The notes beneath the pieces were generated by a model. It saw only the letters and a program-made list of their open reading frames with translations, had not been told where the DNA came from and did no database searches. Both the position numbers and the translations under genes were made by a program. Of a DNA stretch of 9,465 nucleotides, positions 7,742 through 9,465 are shown in pieces (position 1 is the stretch's first letter; the number at the start of each line of letters is the position of its first letter). Source of the stretch: an uncultured Chloroflexota bacterium (GTDB taxonomy: Bacteria > Chloroflexota > Anaerolineae > Aggregatilineales > Phototrophicaceae); contig CALMDI010000057.1 of the NCBI GenBank assembly GCA_937864975.1, positions 1-9,465 on the forward strand, given 5' to 3'.

Positions 7742-7771
7742 CAAACACCTGCTCAAGGCGACAGGCGTTTG
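7742..7771 (-). other. Intercistronic stem-loop between MBL and GH38 genes
   Basis: In the minus-strand transcript the arms CAAACGCCTG and CAGGTGTTTG form a 10-bp stem with a single G-U pair and a 10-nt loop (TCGCCTTGAG). It begins 6 nt after the MBL stop codon. No run of U follows, so it is not a classic intrinsic terminator; an mRNA processing or stabilising element, or a partial terminator, is possible. The GTG at 7748 lies in the 3' arm. Confidence 0.4.
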
Positions 7772-7777
7772 ACTTGA

Positions 7778-9370
7778 TTAGATAATTGTGACCAGCGCTT
7801 CAGCCAACTCGCCCAGGCGCTGATTCCCTACTGTCACGTCCACGGCAACCCGCGCCCGCCGCGTCGGCTGTTCGGCAATAGGGATCACGCGGAATTCTAC
7901 GGTCTGCACGCCGCGCCCTTCAATCTCGGTTCGGACGCGAGGCTCGATCACCGTCCACCCCCGCGGCACGATCATCTCGATCACCGCTGGCTGCTTTTCG
8001 GGGAACGGGTTGCGAACTTCGACCTGAAAGCCGACGGTTTCGCCGCTGCGCGCTTGTACCTGATACGGCTGAATCCGCGCGCCCGCCCCTTCCGCGCCCA
8101 GGTCAAACGTTTCCAGCGGCAGCAAGGCTTCATGCAGCCGTTCGAGAATCGCGCCGCGTGTGGTCAGTCCGTCCAGATAGTCGGGCGTCACCCAGACGGG
8201 ATCGGAATGCCCGGCGACCACAATATCCGGCTGTAACTCCTGGTACAGATCGGCGCTGCGGCGGTAATCGCCCATCCGAAAGCGGTTGGCGTAGACGTAA
8301 TTCCACTGATCCGCCTTTTCGCCCTGATACTGGTCGCCGATTGCCAGCACGCGCCTGTCGTCCGCTACGAAGCCGATTGCCACCGCGTACAGCGTATGTC
8401 CCGGCTGCTCCCAGCAGGTGATCTCGTACTCTTCCCACCGCACCGACCGGTTCACGGGCAGTACCCGGTCAACCACGATTGGGTCGTGCCACAGGCACGG
8501 CAGATCGTACTGCTTCGGATTCTGAAGAACATCGGCAAAGGTCTCCGCCGCCCAGACTTCCGTTCCTTCGACGCTGCGGAGCAGGTTGAACCCGGCGACG
8601 TGATCGTCGTGATAGTGCGTCGCGATGACGACGTCAATCTCGCTGACGCCGAAATCCCGCTTCAGGGCATCCAGACTCACGAGCCACGGTCGCCGCGACG
8701 CCCGGTCGGTGCTGGTTGCGGCTCCTACCACGAAATCGTAGCCGTAGTCGATGATCATAGCTTTGCCGCTGCGAGACAGCAGGACGTAGGAATTCGACAC
8801 GCTCGTCCGGTTCCAGAGCAGATGCGGGGTAATCGGAACGTAAGGCTTTTCGAGAAACTGGAACAGGCGCAGATTGTGCTGGCGGTGCTGCAGCAGTTCG
8901 TTCAGCCGCTCGACCAGCAGATCAATCGCCGGGGCAGGCTCGTCCATCGGCGTGCCGTGCGATGGCAGGATCAAATCCGGCTGGCTCCTCTTTACTTCGA
9001 GAAGCGAGACGATGCTCGCCGGGACGCCTTCCGCGCCGTTATACGTCCACTGCGTTGCCGCCAGCGACCACAGCTTGCCCGCTCCCGCGATCAGATCGCC
9101 TGTGAAGGCGACGCGCCGCCCATCCATCTCGACAAGCAGCGACAGGGAGCCAACCGTATGTCCCGGCGTCGGCAAAACCGTGAATGTGGACGCCCCGAAG
9201 CGATACGTCTCATAATCCTTCAGCGTCCCCGCCACCGGAACGGACTCCAGCAGGGAGAACCGATCCTGCCGCACGTCGTAATTGTTGTCGATCGTACGGG
9301 TCTGCCAGTGCGCTTCGACCGAACGAAAGTAATCCTGCTCGGTGTGCGGCACCCAGATCGGAATGTGCAA
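7778..9370 (-). CDS. Tandem metallo-beta-lactamase-fold protein with C-terminal Ig-like domain; first domain 5' truncated
   Basis: A 530-aa frame from TTG 9370; it stays open to the window edge without another start. Residues 1-160 are only the second half of an MBL domain: LPTPGHTVGS (H71), FTGDLI (D92) and LPSHG (H138), with no HxHxDH before them. Residues about 165-400 are a second, complete MBL domain: strand SYVLLSRSGKAMIIDYGYD, THYHDDH (H252, H254, D256, H257), QPGHT (H325), IGDQ (D346) and AGHSD (H388), all the usual metal ligands. Residues about 430-530 form an all-beta module with PRGWTVIEP and a VEFRVIPI strand, like the NEW3/NPCBM-associated fold. The reaction is unknown; hydrolase activity on an ester, lactone or phosphodiester is possible, and the second domain should bind metals. 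No signal peptide is seen. It is first of the minus-strand cluster, 68 nt before the GH38 gene. The true start is uncertain: TTG 9370 lies inside the domain, so the gene is either truncated or continues beyond the window through a frame that does not look coding. Confidence 0.72.
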   Translation of the reverse strand: MHIPIWVPHTEQDYFRSVEAHWQTRTIDNNYDVRQDRFSLLESVPVAGTLKDYETYRFGASTFTVLPTPGHTVGSLSLLVEMDGRRVAFTGDLIAGAGKLWSLAATQWTYNGAEGVPASIVSLLEVKRSQPDLILPSHGTPMDEPAPAIDLLVERLNELLQHRQHNLRLFQFLEKPYVPITPHLLWNRTSVSNSYVLLSRSGKAMIIDYGYDFVVGAATSTDRASRRPWLVSLDALKRDFGVSEIDVVIATHYHDDHVAGFNLLRSVEGTEVWAAETFADVLQNPKQYDLPCLWHDPIVVDRVLPVNRSVRWEEYEITCWEQPGHTLYAVAIGFVADDRRVLAIGDQYQGEKADQWNYVYANRFRMGDYRRSADLYQELQPDIVVAGHSDPVWVTPDYLDGLTTRGAILERLHEALLPLETFDLGAEGAGARIQPYQVQARSGETVGFQVEVRNPFPEKQPAVIEMIVPRGWTVIEPRVRTEIEGRGVQTVEFRVIPIAEQPTRRARVAVDVTVGNQRLGELAEALVTII

Positions 9371-9392
9371 ACCTGCCGCGCGTGGCGCTCGC

Positions 9393-9464
9393 CTGTTGGT
9401 TTTTCTCGACGTAATTTGCGCCTTTGAGATAATTAATAAGTTCGGTTTGCGAAATCTGTTCGCC
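9393..9464 (-). other. Possible fragment of an unrelated reading frame fused upstream of the MBL gene
   Basis: In a frame different from the MBL gene, the sequence reads from the window edge as GEQISQTELINYLKGANYVE and onward to KNQQ. This looks more protein-like than the MBL frame over the same bases (which gives LLIISKAQITSRKTNRR). The motif ELINYLKGANY faintly resembles the start of DUF2795 domains (YLKGxxYPxxK), but the match is short. The stretch is AT-richer than the genes, so it could equally be non-coding leader DNA. Confidence 0.2.
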
Positions 9465-9465
9465 G

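Noticed and set aside
6921..7772. 283-codon plus-strand open frame
   Set aside because: Antisense to the zinc-binding N-terminus of the GH38 gene; no domain or RBS.
8396..9427. 343-codon plus-strand open frame
   Set aside because: Antisense to the complete second MBL domain; Arg-rich composition and no motif.
9430..9440. AT-rich TTATTAATTAT on the minus strand as a promoter for the MBL gene
   Set aside because: It is locally AT-rich but no -35 partner or RBS is visible before TTG 9370, and the upstream context is cut off by the window edge.

Overview
The window looks like a bacterial carbohydrate-catabolism locus. By eye the DNA is GC-rich (about 60 percent) and tightly packed, with SD-like sites at some starts. 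The gene mix (cytoplasmic GH38 and GH2 mannosidases, a DUF624/YesL membrane protein, a BtpA/SgcQ protein and a large tandem metallo-beta-lactamase-fold protein) resembles Chloroflexota (Anaerolineae-like) or other heterotrophs that import oligosaccharides. That placement is an inference; no rRNA or phylogenetic marker is present.

Layout. At the left edge (1-801, minus) is a nearly complete BtpA/SgcQ-family TIM-barrel gene whose 3' end lies outside the window. A 160-bp divergent intergenic region follows, with a candidate promoter and good RBS for btpA and a small degenerate 8-bp-period GC-rich repeat. Next is a DUF624/YesL-like membrane protein gene (962-1606, plus). It converges, with only 2 bp between stop codons, on a minus-strand cluster that fills the rest of the window. 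In transcription order, right to left, this cluster is: a tandem MBL-fold protein (7778-9370, apparently lacking the first half of its first domain), an intact GH38 alpha-mannosidase (5283-7709), an intact GH2 beta-mannosidase (2716-5295, overlapping the GH38 gene by 13 bp), and a broken second alpha-mannosidase (1609-2698).

The main discovery is the broken alpha-mannosidase. Its N-terminal piece and C-terminal domain are both recognisable, but the whole zinc-binding catalytic core is missing between them, and three consecutive segments lie in three different reading frames. It is therefore a pseudogene carrying a large internal deletion plus a separate one-base lesion close to the stop, or an assembly error. 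The MBL gene shows a comparable defect at the right edge: its first domain lacks the expected HxHxDH segment exactly where it should be. Two truncated genes within one operon point to locus decay or to a mis-joined assembly.

How the genes may work together (inference): the alpha- and beta-mannosidases lack signal peptides and should strip mannose from imported mannan or N-glycan-like oligosaccharides in the cytoplasm. YesL-type proteins often accompany oligosaccharide uptake genes. The MBL protein's substrate is unknown. I found no CRISPR array, tRNA, rRNA, transposase or obvious novel defence system.
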